From: Epiperipatus broadwayi | Lineage: Eukaryota; Onychophora; Udeonychophora; Euonychophora; Peripatidae | Direction of reading: 5' to 3' | DNA length: 64,000 nt | NCBI GenBank assembly: GCA_028023455.1 | Contig: JAQFVV010006197.1 | Location: forward strand, 20,395,254-20,459,253 | Shown: positions 1 to 13,069 of the stretch, one piece after another | Numbering within the stretch: position 1 is the first letter of the stretch | How the letters are laid out: each line of letters starts with the position of its first letter | Position numbers and translations under genes: made by a program | Notes under the pieces: generated by a model | Databases searched by the model: none | What the model was told of the DNA's origin: nothing | What the model saw: only the letters and a program-made list of their open reading frames with translations

Positions 1-261
1 CAGCCAAAGCCTCAACCAGTGCCAGTGAAAAATTAATGCAGCCTTATTTGAAAAGAAAACACTTTTTTTTTTGGTAATTAACAAAATGTGTTAAGCTTTT
101 AAATTAAAAATATGTAGTTTAACTTTAACTCAACTTTTAACTTACAAATTCTTTGTTCATTATAAATATTATCAAGTTGATCCGAATATATACATATATA
201 CCATACCGTGCTGAAGTAATATCTATTTTATTTATATTATAATTTATGTAATAAATAAACA

Positions 262-330
262 TTTGGGTCGCAGAACTATATCAATGAAGTCTATTGGGTC
301 GCGCGGCAAAAAAATTGAGAAACGTTAATG
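262..330. mobile_element. Possible hAT transposon end fragment
   Basis: The text contains two 'ttgggtcgc' motifs, the second followed by 'gcggcaaaaa' and 'ttgagaaacg'. This resembles the end sequence of many hAT (Charlie/Zaphod-like) elements, which read roughly GGGTCGCGGC...TTGAGAAACG. No partner end or target duplication was found, so it could be a solitary decayed end or chance similarity. Confidence 0.35.
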
Positions 331-407
331 AACTATGCAAAGTGCATAGATTGAAGTTAATCGATGAGAAACACATTTTTGAGTACATATTTGATATCTT
401 AGTGATA

Positions 408-500
408 TTGTACAGAGATCTGAAAATAGTAGAGGTTGATTATCTTTTCATTTATTAATTACCAAATAACTTATTTGGCGTAAAAGAGTAGATGAGAGAT
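408..500. repeat. Dispersed repeat, copy 1 of 2
   Basis: The block beginning 'gtacagagatctgaaaa' and running through 'ggttgattat' to 'acttatttg' reappears near 12548-12620 with scattered differences. It is a dispersed repeat family of unknown type, with no coding sense in either copy. Confidence 0.6.
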
Positions 501-599
501 TTGAAACGGGTTGCATTAATATGTATATGTTAAGTTAGTTGCTAGGTTTAATATATAGATTTGTAAATCAATATTTATGCATAAATAAGTGCTCATTAA

Positions 600-3500
600 A
601 AAATAATGGATTAAAAAGTTATTTCAACATGCTGCTGCATGGTTGAATAAAACCGTTTCTAATAAAATGATGCAAAATGGTCTCTTCTCCATAGTGAAAT
701 TGTGCTTTACACATTTTCAATGATAAATTAGTAGAAACATTCAATTTTACTTTATGATTTTTATAGAAAAGTAGTACACAAGTATAATTTAAAAGCTCTA
801 TAAAATTACTAAGTTATGATTGTTTTATTTTCAGTGTTAATACATATGCTTTCAAGTTATTCCAGTATGTTTTTTGGCACATGAGAATGCATAACTAATG
901 TCCAGGCTTGGATATTTGTAGAGCCCTTAAGAATGTCTTACAGTTGCATCAATGATGGATACTCTAACCATAAGGATATTGTTGAAAATTTTAACCTTGA
1001 CAGCACTAATATTAATGTCTAAATCAATGGAAATCATATTGTAACATAAAAACTATATGGAAAAAAATAAAAACTTTGGAGAAGCTCAGTTTAAAAAAAT
1101 ATATATATAATTACCATAGAAAAGATGTTTACAAAAAAAAAAAAAACATTATATAGCAGTATTTATGATATGAAAAGTAATTTTTCTTCATTGCAGAATT
1201 TTAAAAAGTAACTGAAAATTTTAAAAAGTGAAATAAAAATCAGCTACTATTACATTTAAATGGTCTTAGAAGTGTTCCTAACATATGCAGTGATCAAATG
1301 AACATACTAACTATAGACAGATTAATACTTGAATTCCTTCCAACACTTCTTTAGAGAGTCATACATTAATAGAATGTGAAAATTTTCAATAAGCAGAATA
1401 AATGCATTGTGCAAAGTTAATAAAATATATTTTTAAATAAAACTTTGTTACAAAATTTAGCTTTTTAAAAAATATGTTATTTAGTTTATATACTAATATA
1501 ACTAAAAAAAACTCAAACTGATCACAATGTTAATGAAATATAAAGGATTCAAATAAAATTTTAATTCCTCAATTATTTTTAATGAACAAATTTTAAAACA
1601 TTTAATAAAAATCTCAATGAGATAATTGTGGAAAGAATTCTATAGGGTAACTAATCATTCAAGCTTCAATATATGGTGTAAGCTCTGTCTTAAAGGCAAG
1701 TTGAGATATGTAGGCAACAGGATATGGCTAAGAAGTAACAAGTGATCAAAACAATTTAATAACTATAGGTGGGAATTTGATCTTGCATGCCAACTACTTA
1801 TCATAACCTGCATTATGAATCTTTAACAAACTTGGATGCATAAAATGATTTTAATTAAATCATGTCCATTTAATTTTAAAAAGTAAATATGTTCAAGTGA
1901 ATAATAATAATATTTTTGTGTTTTCAACAAGAACATTATTTTCTTATGATTACAAATAGGAATAACACTTTTCCAAATGACTAGTCCTCTATGTACATCT
2001 CCAGAAATATCAAAATGTCATTCACTGTTATGATGATTCCCCCTTATGGGTGATCGTAAATTTCTTTTCTATGTTTCCATTCATTTTGTGATAATTTGTC
2101 ATAACAAACAAAAAACTTATTTTTCTTTATTTTACTAAAGGTAAAAAACTCACAAACATTCTCTATCACATATAGCAGTATTATTTTTTTAAAAAAAGTA
2201 TTGAATCAAAAATTGATCCAACTTATGTATAAATCATCAAAAAAAAATCTTATGGTTCTACTTTATAATACTGTTACAGTTGATCCTATTACTTCTATTT
2301 ATTTTAACAAAATTAGCTTCATTTAAATAATATTTATGGCATATTGTTTACTGCATTTTTTATATCACTTGAAGTTCAAATTCAGATGACCCTTAAAAGT
2401 TTTTTTCAGTTTTTCAGCAATCATAGAACTTTTTTCAGTTAACTAGCTGCAGCCAGGCCAGACAGTTCACTGATTATTATTTGAACAAATATGTATCTAA
2501 ACTACTGTTAACTTTTAAATAAGATAATAAACCTTAAACTCCAAATATTGTCTTCTATATTTTTGTTTCTCAGTAACAAAAATGCAGGAGAAAAATTTCT
2601 ATCTAAATTATTAGAAAATTAATTTTTATCAAGAAACTTTTACATCACAATAAAATTAATGTAAGATTAATTTCTTTTCATAAATTTTATAAATAATGAT
2701 TGATACATCAAAAACTAAAATTCTAACTTAATGCTAAAATCTCGATGGCAAAAAAGCTTGAAGATTATGTCTTGCTCAAGATTATATCCACTCTGTTTTC
2801 AAATTTATTTTCATATTAAAATATGCAAATTTAACAATGAATTTTCCTTGTTATAAATTTTTACATTTTATGATCTTCATAAGATCAAGATACCATATTT
2901 TTAAAAAGGCAAACATTATAAAAACAGGTTAAATATTATCAGTAATAATAATCTATTTCTATGAATATATAAATTAGTGAACTGCTACATTTACTAATAT
3001 ATTAACATATGACAAACTGTAATACTATGAAAAAGTAAAAATAATTACACTCCATCTAACATAAAATGTTGGAAGAAGACAATAATTTTTTTTTATTCAT
3101 ATTCTCCAAATAAATAAATGAGATCTTATTTATTTGAATTTTAAATACATTACCTTATTTGAAATAGTAACTTATTCCACTGTAATAATTGTTTGCCTTG
3201 TTTCTTATTATAATAAAATTATCTTTGATTGAATATAATGCTAGCATTTATTTTTGTTATAGTTAAACATTATTATCATATAACTGAAAATAAAACAATA
3301 ATTGTATACAAAAAAAGTTGCTTTGCTGACTTAATATTTCTCAAAATCTTTATTATTTTCTTCACACATGTATGTATCAGATGTAAAATAATGAGCTAAA
3401 AATACATGAACAGTAATCTACTCTCAGTTGTCAAACTCTTTTAATGTCATTATTTAGAAGTGGCTTCATGAAATAAGCACCAAGATGCAATAGAGTTAAT

Positions 3501-3680
3501 TGAGGAATTCATAATTTGAAATAATTAAAAATAGAAGGTTAATCTTTCATTTCCAGAATGATAGAACATTGAACACTATACCATTGTATCACATTCAAAG
3601 AAATGTCAACAGAACATTCTCACTGATTGAAACACATCATATAAATAATATGATTTGAACAAATAATATACCCCATCAGA
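600..3680. other. AT-rich spacer, nothing recognised
   Basis: This stretch is strongly AT-rich with A/T homopolymer runs. I saw no long ORF, no tRNA-like box pair and no clear inverted or direct repeat. It reads as old, decayed intergenic sequence. Confidence 0.5.
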
Positions 3681-3689
3681 AAATGATGG

Positions 3690-4010
3690 GAAAAAACTTC
3701 AGAAATCTCTGCCTTCAATGATCACCAGATTATGGATATGTATCAGTTCAAATATTTTGGAAGTTTCTTAAATAAAAATGCAAATCTACCATACTGTAAA
3801 AATGCAAAACATACTTAAATGCATTGATGACATATTTAACAAATTAAAATATAGGAACATTCTGTGATGCAACTATTTTAAATTAGCTATATACAGAGTT
3901 GTCATCCACACAATATTCCAAAACTATACTGCAAGATTTGTAAGATTAATCATTATGTAATAAATCTTTGTGCATATGATGACATCAAAATAAAACTGAG
4001 AATAGACTAT
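3690..4010 (+). pseudogene. Weak LINE reverse-transcriptase relic
   Basis: Around 3737-3780 the plus strand reads YQFKYFGSFLNKNANL, which resembles the 'FKYLGS' block at the end of the fingers/palm-thumb region in CR1/RTE-type LINE reverse transcriptases. The following 200 bases give a loose match to the downstream hydrophobic stretch. There are several stops and frame changes. The match rests on one short block, so this is a tentative call. Confidence 0.3.
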
Positions 4011-4044
4011 CACAAAGAATTTAACTGGGAAAGATATTGAAGTC

Positions 4045-5510
4045 CCCCCCCCCCCCAGAAATTTCTCAAAATGTCAGTAAATAGGCATTAGAAACTGATA
4101 CATAAGAATATATTTGTAGCTTAGGGGCTGCTCTGCACAATCATCACCAAATTCTTTCTTAGCATACTGTTCTTTATCTAACTCTCTCCCTCATTTCAGA
4201 AATTAGAATGGTAAATTCATTCATGAATAATTGCAAATGATATATCATTAACAGAGTATATAAGATTAAAACTATTTGTTTTTTTATGATTTGAGTCAAT
4301 GAATATTCATAATCAATGTGTGTGATATAGCATTTAGATCAATAGTGACTTAAAGCTAAACTTTAATTTGCTTGGTTAGAGAATGGTGCATAGATTTTAT
4401 TCTATAAAAGTTATAGATGATGAGATAACTAACTTCACCTAATTAGTGAGGTTTTCTTTCATCAAAAAATTATATACCTTCATCAATCATTGAAATATAA
4501 ATCATAAATAAATTGTTATAATGTACTAAAATTCCATAATTTTTAACAATTAAGATGAAACAATGCATCAGCTTTGAGCAAAATGTAACAGAAGTCTGCA
4601 TAATGAAACTAGGCATTTTCTTCAAGTTGTTTTATTTTTTGTTATTAATATATATATATGTTAAAATAGTTATGATGTTTGCCTAGTTGACTGCTACATT
4701 ATTCTATGTCCCATAATTAAAAATAAGCTATAAAGTTACAGTAAAAATCAACAGTATTTATTGGTATGAAAGATCATCTTTAATGGGTGAATTTGAATTG
4801 CTATATATACACACATCAGTTATTCCTTAAGTAGTGATAAAGTTCAATCATTTGTAATCTCCAGTTTTATATTAAACTAAAACCCTCTTTTTACATAAAA
4901 ACATATGGTCTAACAAAAAAATCTCAAAGATAAGCAGAAACTTAAGCGAACTCTGAATACTTTTTAACTTTTTAATTACCATTATTTCGTTTTAGTAAAA
5001 AAAAGAATTATGGGTAATCACTATACACAATCTAGGATAATATGACTATACATACTGATTATACCAGTACAGTATCGGTTTTCTAATTATTGGTCCTGAT
5101 TAGTTATGAAATGTAACCAATACAGTTTAGAAAATTGTAAGAACTTTGGTGCATTTTTTAAATATTAAACCATTTTGTTCTAATCTACACTTGATTTTTG
5201 TTGTATTCCTTTACTTAAAGACAAAAAAGATAAACATACTCTTAATATTTTTTCAATTTATATTCTACGACAGCGACTATACTCATGCTGTCTGAGCTAT
5301 TTCAAATGTTCTGGTTTTAAATTTGAAAAAAAAAATAGTAACCATAATGTAGGATTGGCATTATTTTGTAAACTGCATTGGCACATTAGAGATGTATGAA
5401 TTTAAATATATATATTAATTTATTTGTTTTTCACTTTATTTAAAAAAAACACACACACACTCGAAAATATTAAAAGACGAAAAACTACTTCTATTGTAGT
5501 TTTTTTTTTT
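4045..5510. other. AT-rich spacer with a poly-C tract and a CA repeat
   Basis: No gene was seen. There is a C-run around 4046-4059 and a short (CA)n near 5449-5460, next to long A and T runs. The remainder is featureless AT-rich sequence. Confidence 0.5.
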
Positions 5511-5514
5511 TTTT

Positions 5515-5610
5515 TGTCGTTGGTGGTCGAGAGGTCAGCACAGTTGCCTTAAAAGCAGTTGTCCCGGGTTAGCGGGTTCGCTTCCCGGCCGATGCTATGA
5601 CACATGACAA
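5515..5610 (+). mobile_element. tRNA-derived SINE, copy A
   Basis: The head resembles a tRNA. A box-A-like stretch (tggtcgagaggtcagc, 5524-5539) is followed about 45 bases later by a box-B-like stretch (gcgggttcgcttcc). The tail reads ccggccgatgctatgacaca, which is shared with the copies at 12.95, 18.12 and 61.96 kb. A 'gggttagcgggtt' stutter suggests a small duplication just before box B. No target duplication is clear for this copy. The shared sequence and the internal RNA polymerase III boxes support a SINE rather than a functional tRNA, because no cloverleaf closes properly. Confidence 0.75.
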
Positions 5611-5649
5611 TATATATATACTGTATATAAAATTCTTTGTTAAAAAAAC

Positions 5650-6310
5650 AAAATATTAAATACCTTTTTTTTTCTTTAGCTTTTCTTGTAGGGAAAAAGT
5701 AGAAAGAAACAGAGGGTTGTGATACTAAAAATGTGTTAAATAAATAATTTATGAATAGCTGCGCGAAAAATCACATAACATATGGGCACCAAAAGTAACA
5801 AGTCAAATTCTGACCTAACAATTTTTAGCTAGAGAGTCCTTCAGTCTACAATGTGGTTTATGCTAAAGCACACAGCAAAAATATGTATAAAATGATAAAA
5901 GGTTTCATGTAAGATGGTAGGATTACTACTGGGGTGAGAGTTATAACTCAATGATCAAAACGATAGAACTAAAAAGCAGAAAACATGTTAAGTTCCTTTT
6001 TTTCTCTTTACAATATATATATATCAGATTTCTACATCTGCAGGTATCATGCATAAAAGTATCTATATATTGTAATTGTTCTATTTTTATTTTCTTTGAT
6101 TCTTCCATAATTCTTTATCCTGCATATTTTTTTTCATAAATGTTGCACCAAAGTATAGTTTATAAATTATTTTCATCTCTTACAAATTACTATTTTTAAA
6201 AATTGGTGAATTGCTTATAACATAAGACAGAGTTTAGAAATTTGCATATTAAGAGTTCCTATTTAATATTAAAACACAGATGTTAGAGAAAGTTTAAATT
6301 CATTTGCTTT
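5650..6310. other. AT-rich spacer
   Basis: No gene or clear repeat was recognised. The one open frame on the plus strand (5951-6139) has low-complexity hydrophobic content and no family resemblance. Confidence 0.45.
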
Positions 6311-6319
6311 GGTTTATGG

Positions 6320-9020
6320 CAGAAGTGGCGAACCTTTTTACGTGTGCGTGCCATAAATTTCCAAAAAATATTTATTGAATGACTGGTATGCCATACAGTT
6401 ATTAAATCAAAATACAAACAACTTAATTATTGCAGTTTTTAAAAGTTTATAAAACAAAATAATAATAACAATAATAATTAAACAAAATTTCTAAATAAGC
6501 TAAATAGAAATGAATGATATTTATTTAGAAGAGCACAAGTTGAATAAAATGTTATAATAAAAAAATAATAGTAATTAAAACAAAATGTTGGAAATAAACA
6601 TATAAAATCAACATAAATAGATATTATTTAATGAGATTTTTACTGTTGTGCATTATGGCAAATATTTTATATCTGGTTTATATTTTGTCATTTTTAATAA
6701 TGTACATGCTGAACTAGATTAATCTGTCATTCTATTTCTGGAACTGTCTTTAATTCAATTCGTTTCAGAAAACAATGATTCACATGCATATGTAGAGGAA
6801 AAAATTGATAATATAGCAGTCTCTAATTTTTTTAAAAAATTAAATGTTCAGGAATAGCATTACAGGCAGTCAATCGTTCATCTTCAGCATTCTTTTTATA
6901 TCTTCCATTGTTTCTAAGTCATTCCTCAAGTCAACAAATTTCTGTTTCCATATAGAACTGGATTGAAAATCGACTGATTGCATTTCCATATCTTTCAAAT
7001 TAAGCCACTCAAAAATTTCTAACTTGAGATTATCCATTAATGTTATGTCTAACTATGAATTAAATTTTTGATATTTTTGAAAATTGTCTGAACTAAAAAA
7101 AAATTCATCAATTATCGATTTAATAACAGCACAAAAGTCTTGTGTCAATTTTTCTTGATCTGGTTTCTCATGATATTCTAAATCAGTAAAGAATTTTAAA
7201 TTTGGGAAAATATTTATGGTGTAAGAAATAACATCACGGTTGAAAATTTATAATTTTATTTCAAATGCTTTGATTAAATCAAACATGACAACAATTGTCC
7301 TATTATAACCTTGCACTTTCACATTTAATTCATTTAGATATGAACACATATCAATAAAAAATATTAATTTTGAAAGCCATTCAACATCCATTCATTTATT
7401 ACATTTTTCAATGATTTTCTCATTATGTAAAAACAGTCTAATTTCTTTTAAATACTCAATGAATCTTTGAAGAACTTTTCCTCAATTTAACCATCGGACA
7501 TTGTTGTACATAAACAAACCATAGTATAATGAGTTTATTTCAACTCAATGTATAGATATAAAATTGACTAACTTAATCACAATATCATCCAATGGCTTAA
7601 AGCTGGCCTTCATGCATAAAATCTACTGATGTATATAATGCAATGAAAATCCAATATTGAATGTCCAATACAGTTGATAAATAAAATGAAAAAAACTAAT
7701 TTATTTTCCAGCCATAAGCACCACCTGTAGTTACTGATACAATATCTATTCCTTTTGTTGTAGTTACTAATGAAGTTAAACTGAACAATTCTTCTTTGAT
7801 TTTACTCCCAAAACAATAGCGAATAAAAATAGTCGAACGAGCTGATCCATTTATGTCTGTATTTTCATCAAGGCAGAGAAAAATTAAACAAGAAGATTTT
7901 ACATCTCTTTTTTATTGGTAAGTTATATTGTTAACCAATTGCAGGATTCTTTTTTTAACTGTATTTTTAGCCAATAATAAATATTTTATGCTCTGAATAA
8001 TTTTTGCTTTGTTTTCAAAATCTTCAAAAAGAACTAGTGCACATTTCATCCAAGCTTCTTTTATATATTCTCCATCATTAAAAGGTTTCCCACATTTGGC
8101 AATTACATTTGAAAGAAAAAAATTAGCAGTTGTTATATTTGAATGATTTTTGATAAATTTCATTATAGATGGTGATTGAATATTTATAATTTTAAATGAT
8201 TGGGCAATATTCTTTTGGTTCATCTTTACTTTTTCACAGAGCGATTTATGATTGGTCTCATAATGCTGTTTTAATGATGATGTTCTCAATACAACTGCTG
8301 CAGAATATAAAACACATATTGCCCTGGTGCCTTTGTTAATCATTCCATACTCATCAATTCACCAATTTTGAAATTTTCTACTGCTTGATAATTTTTGTTT
8401 TTTATTTTCACTAGTCATATTAATATAATGGTAACAAATTTATTTTAAAAGTAAATTTAAATGAGCTTTAATAATTGTATAAATAAAAGATTTATCGTTT
8501 CACTTTTACAGCAAAATTTCAAGCAAAAAATAAAACATCATTTGATGGCATTGATTATGCATTTTGTTGCTTTGTTCACGATTTTGATTACATTAAAAAT
8601 ATGAATGGTGTCAATACATTTAGGTGAAAAAAGATTAGGACAGAAAACAATTTGACTATTTTTACTTTAGATTTGAAAACACTTATTTCAAAGATTTATA
8701 AAATATTTTATAGTTTATTTTCTAGTTTTATTGGAATCATTTGACAGGTTTATAGAATATGGTACCACAGTATACCATACCACTTTATTTGATTAAAATA
8801 TCATAATTTATTGCTTCTAATCAGAGTTCATTTGTAAATTGAATTCTAATATAATATTATATATATTTATTTTATTTTTAGTTTACAATAAATTTTTATT
8901 AGTACAGATTTTAGCAACAAAAAAAATATTGAAAAAAATTATGATATATAAATAGTTAGCATGTCAGTAAAAAATTTAAACATACCATCTCTGGCATGCA
9001 TGCCATAGGTTCACCATCAG
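6320..9020 (-). mobile_element. hAT transposon (relic, 2.7 kb)
   Basis: The element is bounded by an imperfect terminal inverted repeat. The left end begins cagaagtggcgaacc, and the right end read inward begins ctgatggtgaacc; both continue into a 'gtgccat/atgccat' block. Flanks are gtttatgg (6312-6319) on the left and gtctatgg (9021-9028) on the right. This is an 8-bp target duplication with one difference, as expected for the hAT superfamily. The interior encodes a broken transposase on the minus strand. Stops and frameshifts show that it is inactive. Confidence 0.8.
6840..8420 (-). pseudogene. hAT transposase relic, GTF2IRD2/ZBED-like
   Basis: The longest open part is 7912-8343, which reads in order RTSSLKQHYETNHK (remnant of an N-terminal BED-type zinc-finger region), a linker, then ITTANFFLSNVIAKCGKPFNDGEYIKEAW. 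That last block is typical of the hAT transposase-derived 'GTF2I repeat domain-containing 2' / ZBED5 proteins. Downstream of it, toward lower coordinates, are further shifted fragments such as EWLNLKDMEMQSVDFQSSSIW and KQKFVDLRND, corresponding to the C-terminal part. A functional transposase of this family is about 550-650 residues. Here it is broken by stops and shifts, so no protein is expected. It lies between the terminal repeats of the hAT element. The family assignment is from remembered similarity only. Confidence 0.75.
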
Positions 9021-9159
9021 GTCTATGGCATAAAATAAATCTTTGTGAGCAATACTATATCACATGTGATTTTGATTAATTCAAATAATACCCATTGAGA
9101 GTTGCGTGTTCCATTTAAAAACTCATTTATTGTTGGTTATCTTACTTAATTACAATCGT

Positions 9160-9262
9160 CATTAAGCTATTGCACATGCACTTTGTAGATGTTTAACTAT
9201 AAATGAATACTCCCACTTCAAACACAAGATAATCGTGCTATATAAAATAAATAGTTTATTTA
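9160..9262. repeat. Fragment related to the 36.2-37.4 kb inverted-repeat element
   Basis: The block 'aagctattgcacatgcac' followed by 'tagatgtttaactataaatgaatactccca' matches, with substitutions, the left end of the 36.17-37.41 kb insertion (aagctattgtgcatgcgc, then gtgttaataataaatatatactttcattccca). It is an older, truncated relative of the same family. Confidence 0.6.
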
Positions 9263-9424
9263 CATACATTTAATTACAATGAAAAAAAATATAGAATCTA
9301 TTTCAATTAAGCTTTAAAAAAATATCTCAAAACTATTAATGCCCTATTTTAAAATATATATTGTAATATATAAAAACACACAACTCTTATCTTACATATT
9401 ACTTTCTTAAATATCTTTCCACTT

Positions 9425-9640
9425 TAATGTAAATTTCAAAGCTGCATATCAATAGCAAAGAGAAGTGGCAATTGATGAAGCTATTACTAAATTTATTAGT
9501 CATAGTAGCTTGAAGCAATATGAGCCCTCAAAACCTATAAAGGTAGGATAAATAATACTACATTGCACTGACTCTAAACCACTAACTTATGTACATTAAG
9601 TTTAAGCTCTATATGAATATAGTATTTCATTCATTTTTTA
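9425..9640 (+). pseudogene. piggyBac (DDE_Tnp_1_7-type) transposase fragment
   Basis: The plus strand reads IDEAITKFISHSSLKQYEPS followed by KPIKVG near 9466-9550. This matches the well-known piggyBac/PGBD block with the 'GRSSLKQYxPxKPxKRG' motif, which precedes the first catalytic region. A little downstream, CTDSKPLTYVH resembles the 'ADSxTGYV' block. Stops interrupt both. The fragment has no recognisable terminal repeats, and only about 70 residues of an expected 550-600 are visible. Confidence 0.6.
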
Positions 9641-9644
9641 TTTT

Positions 9645-12540
9645 GTTTTATTATTTTATTTTGTATATAGTGACTATTTTAGTAGTAATTTTTAATAAAT
9701 TACAAACTTTATTGAAGTTCTTTAAAATAATATTCAAATTACACTAATTATTGATCAATATTAACTACTTGTTATTAGGGATGATATATTCATTGTAAAC
9801 CCCTGTATAAAAAAATATTTTGAAGGGCTACTAGGAAAAATGAAAGGTACTAATATATTTATTCTACAAAGTGTTCAAGTGATGGATTATCTTAGATAAG
9901 TGTTATTATATATCAATTTATTAGAAATTTAATGATAAATGCAACTAATCTACTAACAAAAGTATAATTTTAAAATGGATGCATGAAAATTTAGAATTTA
10001 TGAAATAATATGAAAATAATTATTAGAAAAATTAAAATTTTCTTTTTTTTATTACTTTGAATATCAATGGTTATATTTTTTTCAGCTTAATTACATTCTT
10101 TGGTGTTTTATGTTTCAAACAATATATATTATGTCATTTTTCAATAATACAAACTTAAGTGATGATAAAATTTGTGGTTAACATAATTTTTTAACTATTC
10201 AATATGGCTTCTTTGCCAGTGAAAAGGTAAAATGCAGATCACAAAAATATGTGGCTGAACTGCATTTTGAATCATAAATTATACTAAAAAATAACATATT
10301 TTCAAGCTTTATGCTTATTTACAGGATATAAAATGAATGACCATTAGATTAAAATATAAGTTTAATGTTCATAGTGAGTAATAGTTATTCACATCTTGTA
10401 TCTTTCAGTTTTAACTTTAGGATATGTAATTCTTGAGTTAAAAAATATGGTACAGCTACAGAAATTGGGCTCTAAGAAAAAATCCCCCCTCCCCAAAAAA
10501 AAAAAACATACATAACTTTGAAATGTTAAATTGTGGTTCTTATTTATTAAACTGTTTAATTATTTGTCATAGAGAGTAAGTAAATAAACTCACCCATTTT
10601 TAAAAAAAAAAAGTTCTCGCTTTGCAAAAAGACTATCTAATTCTCAATACCTTAAGAGTGAGCTGAATATGAACTACACAATTATATTTTTTAATTAGTT
10701 ATTGGCTAATTACAATCACATTGTTTTTCTTTTTTTTTTCAAGTGCAGAAAGTTAGCAACCCCCCCCCCCCCAAAAAAAAAAAATTCCACATATGAAATA
10801 CAAAAATAAACATCTATTGATAATTTTTTCTTACTATTATTATTATTTATATAATATAGTGTTAACCATTGTAATTTTGATCCAGTGTAAAATGATAAGA
10901 ATAATTCTAAAAAATAAATTATAAAAAGGCTAAAATAAAAAATATATGTTTATTAAAAATTAATTGACTAGTTAACAAATACAATATATATATATTAATA
11001 TTTTTCTTATATAATTAAAAAAATTCTCACATTTATATTGTTATAGATTCTATTAAGCATTGCTTAACTGTTTTTAATAATAGTAATGGTACTGGTTAAG
11101 ATTGTTGATATCTTTAAAATAACAAGATCCATGGAAATAATGTTATTACTTGTAGTCCCTTTTTTTTTAAAAAAAAAAAAGCAATCATAATTAATTTAAA
11201 AACACAAAATCTTCAAAAAAAAAAAAAAAACCATAGGATTGTATATTGAAAAAATATATATATTTACTAAGATCAAGCCAGAGTTAATTTCTAATGCTAT
11301 CGTTTATGTTTAAATATGCACTGACATATATAAAACAAACAGCATATGCTTTAATATTACTATCTTGAAAGTTAACTTGTTAAAAAATCTTTAAATGTAC
11401 AGCATTTATTTAAAATAAAACTGTATTTTATGAGTAAATGTGAAATGTAATATTTGCATATCTTATGTATAATGTATACTTTAAAAATGTTTTGCTGGGT
11501 TGATTCAAAATAATATCTAAGTTTAAATGTCAATAATAATGTAGATTGAAAATCTTCAATTTTTAGCTAGAATAAAACAATCTGCAGTACGGTTTTCTTT
11601 TTCCAGTTTTAATCAAAGTGCCAGAAATTCATATGGACATTAAAACAGAAAAACTAGTCACATAATGAACTGCATAAAAAATCAAGTAGTGTGAATAACA
11701 AAGTAATATATGAGCACAATAAATTTATTGTTTGAATCAAATTCAGATTTTATTTTTCTCATGCATTTATTAACATTACTATAATGCAAAAAGTTAATCA
11801 GATGTTGAAGTTATCATCAATAGAAAAAAAAAGAAAAAATTGTAACTTCTCAGAGATAGACACATATCTGGAGAATATAAAATAAGCCATTGATAATTAT
11901 GATAAGTTAAATATGAGGATTCTTTTTACAGCTATATTAATAATTTTAGTAAATCAAATATTGTCTCAATAAATGAAAAAAAATATTAAAAGAATGAAAT
12001 TATATTTTAGGGCTGTGTCCAGCAATGAACTTATTTTGGTGGGTACAATATATAATGTTATGCCTAATTAATATTATATGAACAATTTCTTTAGCCACAT
12101 AGAAGAACCAATCATTTTTGAAAAATGTTCCTTTATAATAAATAGTAAGCAAGTGTAAATGTGTAGGGATTGTCCCAGAAAAAAATATAAAATGGTAAGA
12201 TATCTTCAATTTCCTAAATTATCATACATATAAAAAACTAATGGTGTTCTTACTAAATGGAGAATTTTTGAAATAATTATTTTAATGTGTGAATTAAATT
12301 AGATTACCAACAAGAAGACTTATTTAGCCAATCTTAAAGTTTTACATGCTCAAAAACTTGTTGAAAGTTCATCTACATAGTTATCAAATTTGACTATCAG
12401 ATTGTCTTTAGATCTTAAATTACCACATGCAGTGCCATAATAGTATATTGCATTTATTGCATCTAACAATCTGGGCAATAGAATGAAGAATATTCATATA
12501 TCTTGGCAATAACCACGTATGTTTATGTGACTCCTTTCTA
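9645..12540. other. AT-rich spacer with homopolymer tracts
   Basis: No gene was recognised. Notable features are a C-run followed directly by an A-run at about 10759-10784, and several A/T runs over ten bases. The small minus-strand open frame at 12000-12209 shows no family resemblance. Confidence 0.5.
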
Positions 12541-12547
12541 ATAATTT

Positions 12548-12625
12548 TGTACAGAGATCTGAAAACAGTAGGGGTTGATTATTCCATTTACTAATTACTA
12601 AACAACTTATTTGCCATGGCGATGG
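12548..12625. repeat. Dispersed repeat, copy 2 of 2
   Basis: Shares 'gtacagagatctgaaaa', 'ggttgattat' and 'aacttattt' with the block at 408-500, in the same order and spacing. The family is unknown. Confidence 0.6.
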
Positions 12626-12944
12626 AGATGAGAATGTTAAACACTAGCACATTTGTTTATACACTGACGTTTATATGTGACCATTTTATTGAGAAATAGA
12701 AGACATTTATTTTAAAGAAATCACTTTATTTATTATTAATTGTAAATTTATTTTTTTCTTTATAAAAAAAAAAGTATTTGGTGTTAATGAGATAGGCTTG
12801 TGTAGTTACAGGAAGGCTCGAAAATAAATGTTTTATATGGGAAAAATAAAAGTGAATCTGAAATAGAATGGATGAAAAAAAACCTGATATTGATTAAAGT
12901 TGTATATTTATATTATTTTGACAATACTTTTAGTGCTTCATATT

Positions 12945-13055
12945 TTTTCTTTCCCATGTGTCAAAGAATCGGCCAGGAAGCGAACCCAGGACAACTGCTT
13001 GTAAGACAGCTGTGCTAACCATTCAGCCACCAACGCTTGATATATTATATTAATA
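12945..13055 (-). mobile_element. tRNA-derived SINE, copy B
   Basis: Read on the minus strand, the element begins gcgttggtggctgaatggtt (box-A-like) and contains ctgggttcgcttcctggccg (box-B-like), ending with the family tail gattctttgacacat. It is flanked by 'tgcttcatatt' on both sides (12934-12944 and 13056-13066), an 11-bp target duplication that marks LINE-mediated insertion. Its sequence is close to copies A and C. Confidence 0.8.
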
Positions 13056-13069
13056 TGCTTCATATTATT

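Noticed and set aside
5515-5610. A functional tRNA gene.
   Set aside because: Box A and box B are present, but the acceptor and anticodon stems do not close. The same sequence with the same tail recurs at three other sites, two of them with intact heads, as expected of a SINE.
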